NCBI GenBank assembly: GCA_031281385.1
Contig: JAITFL010000068.1
Span: 1-7,366, forward strand
Length of the DNA stretch: 7,366 nucleotides
Direction of reading: 5' to 3'
DNA from: Holophagales bacterium
Lineage (GTDB): Bacteria; Acidobacteriota; Holophagae; Holophagales; Holophagaceae
Below are positions 5,372 through 7,366 of the stretch, in pieces (position 1 is the stretch's first letter; each line of letters starts with the position of its first letter). The notes beneath the pieces are model-generated. The model worked only from the letters and a program-made list of their open reading frames with translations. It searched no databases and was not told the DNA's origin. A program made the position numbers and the translations under genes.

Positions 5372-5457
5372 ATAACTTTGATGCATCGGTGCTGGCTTTC
5401 AAAAATGCGCCGACCCAAGCTATAAGAGATCTATTCAATTTACCAAATATTCCCTAG
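5368..5457 (+). other. C-terminal remainder of the methyltransferase in the -1 frame
   Basis: From 5368 a frame one base back of the methyltransferase runs 29 codons to a TAG at 5455-5457. It contains ASVLAFKNAPTQAIRDLF, which reads as the final beta strand and tail usual in this methyltransferase type, where a hydrophobic strand ending in AFK follows the GF motif. It joins directly after G5360-5367. A ninth G, or a -1 slip on the tract, would restore one protein of 207 residues. Confidence 0.7.
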
Positions 5458-5499
5458 CCTTAACCAAGACGCTGATCAAATGCCAATAGAACACGCCTG

Positions 5500-6777
5500 A
5501 TGTCAACCTCAGCCAGACTAACAGTTGCACAAGCCCTTTCTGATGTGTTCATAGATGGCCGCAAGCCGCTTGGGAGCTGGGACAAGGACCTTTCCTCCCA
5601 AGACGCAAAATTGGCGCACGCCATATTGGGCCTATGTTTGCGAGGGTGGGGCAGGCTGGGTGCTTGGTGTGTCCAGAAACTTAAAGACCCTGTGCGCGGG
5701 CTTCCACTAAAGACAAAAATCCCCCTCAACATGGGCTTGGCGCAGCTTGCGTGGTTGCCGGGCGTGGCAGCGCACGCGGCCGTTTCTGAGGCGGTGGAAC
5801 TGGTTTCTAGGCGGAACGTTGGGTTTGCAGCGCATAAGGGCCTCGTCAATTCAATTCTCAGGGGTGCCTCAAAGGACAGGGCGCGCCTCGCTGCCGAACT
5901 TGAATCCCTGTCTCCAAGCTTGGATCGAACCCCCATTGCAGAAATGCTATTGAAGAACGCACTTGGAAAAAACTATGCACTTGAAAACCTAGAAACCCTT
6001 TGGCTCAGGCTACAGCAGCCGCCAGAGCCTGCATTCATTGTACTGAGGGGCGAGCCGCCCAGTAGCCTTATAAGGGACGATCGATGGCCGCATCCATATA
6101 GGTTGATGCCAGAATCCCCTTATCCCTTGGATTGGCTGCGCTCTGGTGCCGGCATGGTGCAGGACGTAAGCTCCCAGGCACTGATGCTATTTGATTGGAA
6201 CCATAGTTCATCTTCCAGCCCATTGCGGATAGCCGACCTTTGCGCCGCCCCCGGCGGCAAGACGACGTCGCTGTACTATAGATGGCCCAATTCCCAAATA
6301 TTTGCCATAGACCAAGGCCCCAGCCGCGTCGGGACGTTGCGAGAAAACCTAGAGGCCAGAAATGTGTCCGCGCAAATAGAAGTGGCAGATTCCGTCGCTT
6401 GGCTGGCCGCCCAAGAAGCACCCTTCGACATCATGCTCATTGACGCCCCCTGCTCGGGTTCTGGCACCATTAGGAAATACCCTGAGATTGTGTGGATACT
6501 GCAAGAAGCGGACATTTTCAGGCTGGCCGCAGTCCAGGCCAGATTGCTGGACGCTGCCATCCAAAAGCTGGCCCCCGGCGGCCTATTGATTTATTCCGTG
6601 TGCAGTTGGTTCCCAGAGGAAGGTATCGCTCACCTGCAGCGGCTGTTGCAATGCTGCCCAAATATCGGGCCGGCAGCGATATGGCCAGGCCCCTCCCATC
6701 TCTTTTGCCCCGACCCGCTGGCATGGGAGGGAGAGGGGTTTCAAGGGTTTGCGATAACAAAAGCGCAGGGCGGATGA
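5500..6777 (+). CDS. rsmB: RsmB-type 16S rRNA (cytosine-C5) methyltransferase
   Basis: Transfers methyl from SAM to C5 of a cytosine in 16S rRNA (C967 in E. coli). Length 425 residues against 429 in E. coli. The N-terminal ~130 residues are a helical NusB-like RNA-binding domain (VAQALSDVF, AHAILGLCLRGWGRLG, HKGLVNSILRG). The catalytic Rossmann domain has motif I DLCAAPGGKT (246-255), acidic AIDQ (269-272), motif IV DAPCSGSGT with Cys318, and motif VI YSVCSW with Cys368, the expected nucleophile. All key residues are intact. The ATG at 5500 suits the domain start but has no good ribosome site; an in-frame stop lies at 5473-5475, leaving only CTG as a near alternative. The ATG overlaps the stop of a 6-codon frame (5480-5500, TGATG), perhaps by chance. 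The gene lies 42 bases after the methyltransferase remainder. Confidence 0.94.
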   Translation: MSTSARLTVAQALSDVFIDGRKPLGSWDKDLSSQDAKLAHAILGLCLRGWGRLGAWCVQKLKDPVRGLPLKTKIPLNMGLAQLAWLPGVAAHAAVSEAVELVSRRNVGFAAHKGLVNSILRGASKDRARLAAELESLSPSLDRTPIAEMLLKNALGKNYALENLETLWLRLQQPPEPAFIVLRGEPPSSLIRDDRWPHPYRLMPESPYPLDWLRSGAGMVQDVSSQALMLFDWNHSSSSSPLRIADLCAAPGGKTTSLYYRWPNSQIFAIDQGPSRVGTLRENLEARNVSAQIEVADSVAWLAAQEAPFDIMLIDAPCSGSGTIRKYPEIVWILQEADIFRLAAVQARLLDAAIQKLAPGGLLIYSVCSWFPEEGIAHLQRLLQCCPNIGPAAIWPGPSHLFCPDPLAWEGEGFQGFAITKAQGG

Positions 6778-6793
6778 ACAAAAAACGATTACT

Positions 6794-6820
6794 GCGGTTG
6801 GCTGGCTACTTCCCAACCGC
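6794..6820. terminator. Hairpin between converging rsmB and symporter genes
   Basis: GCGGTTGG (6794-6801) and CCAACCGC (6813-6820) form an 8-bp perfect stem with an 11-base loop, lying between the two stop codons and overlapping the end of the symporter gene. On the minus strand a T-run (A779-785-equivalent bases around 6779-6785) comes about 9 bases after the stem, further than in a typical intrinsic terminator. It may act in both directions. Confidence 0.35.
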
Positions 6821-7366
6821 TTCCTGATCCAGCAGCGACTCCATCTCAGTGCCAAAAACGCCCTCCCACTTTGCTATCACTGCGGTGGCTAGGCCGTTGC
6901 CTATCACGTTTATCATCGTGCGGGCCATGTCCATGATTTCGTCAACGGCAAGCAGCATGGCTATTCCCGCCTCACCTGGCAGGCCGAAGCTGCCTATGGT
7001 GGCGGCGATGATCACCAAGGTGGCCCTTGGCACGCCCGCGACGCCCTTGGATGTCAGCATGAAGGCGACTATCATCATGATCTGGGTGCCAATGCCCAAG
7101 GGGGGAAACATCTCTGGATTTGCCGCTGTGGCGGCTTGGGCTATGGTCAGAGAGGCAAGCACTAGGTAGAGGGTGCTTCCATCTAGATTGAAGCTGTACC
7201 CCGTAGGGATGACAAAACTGGCCACGCGCCTTGGCACGCCGAAACGTACGGTTTCCTCCAGTAGCTTTGGCAGAGCCGCCTCGCTTGAGGCTGTCGAAAA
7301 TGCGGTAATGGCTGGGTCGCGTATGGCTTTTATGAACGCCCAAATTTTTATGCCAGCTATCCAGGC
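6806..7366 (-). CDS. Dicarboxylate/amino acid:cation symporter, GltP/GltT type (N-terminal part outside window)
   Basis: Inner-membrane secondary transporter of the DAACS (SDF) family that takes up glutamate, aspartate or C4-dicarboxylates with H+ or Na+. The last 186 residues are present. The Ser-rich re-entrant loop reads AFSTASSEAALP, then VIPTGYSFNLDGSTLY (ion and substrate path in transmembrane segment 7), MLTSKGVAGVP (second re-entrant loop) and MDMARTMINVIGNGLA (transmembrane segment 8). The tail IAKWEG follows. SKGVAGVP, MDMART and AKWEG resemble GltP more than DctA, but substrate choice cannot be settled from this part. The frame is open to the window edge; a GTG at 7235-7237 is internal, since the conserved re-entrant loop lies upstream of it. 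It converges on rsmB with 28 bases between them. Confidence 0.93.
   Translation of the reverse strand, partial: AWIAGIKIWAFIKAIRDPAITAFSTASSEAALPKLLEETVRFGVPRRVASFVIPTGYSFNLDGSTLYLVLASLTIAQAATAANPEMFPPLGIGTQIMMIVAFMLTSKGVAGVPRATLVIIAATIGSFGLPGEAGIAMLLAVDEIMDMARTMINVIGNGLATAVIAKWEGVFGTEMESLLDQEAVGK

Overview
The window looks like ordinary chromosomal DNA from a Gram-negative bacterium, most likely a proteobacterium. The reasons are a lipoprotein-type signal peptide, an Hsp33 chaperone of E. coli-like length and cysteine spacing, a DUF374-type acyltransferase, a fused NusB/RsmB rRNA methyltransferase and a GltP-type symporter. Base composition is moderate (I estimate somewhat above 50% GC) and genes are packed tightly. 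I cannot name a genus. No defence system, CRISPR array, phage gene, transposase, rRNA or convincing tRNA is visible.

Layout. Positions 1-105 hold the last 34 codons of an unidentified plus-strand gene. Positions 106-563 are non-coding, rich in A/T tracts and hairpins, and carry candidate terminators for the genes converging from both sides. Positions 564-4220, minus strand, form one compact five-gene operon read right to left: hslO (Hsp33), a DUF374-family acyltransferase, queC, an alpha/beta-hydrolase-like lipoprotein and queF. The first three junctions are 4-base ATGA overlaps. The last is a stop codon directly abutting the queF ATG.

Positions 4221-4834 form a 614-base divergent intergenic region full of stem-loops. 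Its edges carry a short imperfect inverted repeat that may mark a small non-autonomous element. On the plus strand follow a class I SAM-dependent methyltransferase (4835-5371) that appears cut short at a run of eight G, with its natural C-terminus continuing in the -1 frame to 5457, and then rsmB (5500-6777). A GltP-type dicarboxylate/amino acid symporter (6806-7366, minus strand) converges on rsmB and runs off the right edge.

How the genes fit together. QueC makes preQ0 and QueF reduces it to preQ1, the base inserted into tRNA on the way to queuosine. RsmB methylates 16S rRNA. Hsp33 protects proteins during oxidative stress, and the DUF374 protein probably acylates a lipid. The operon therefore mixes tRNA modification, envelope and stress functions. 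The most notable points are the lipoprotein between queC and queF, which has the hydrolase fold signature but Ala where the nucleophilic Ser should be; the G8 frameshift in the methyltransferase; and the structured 4236-4764 region.
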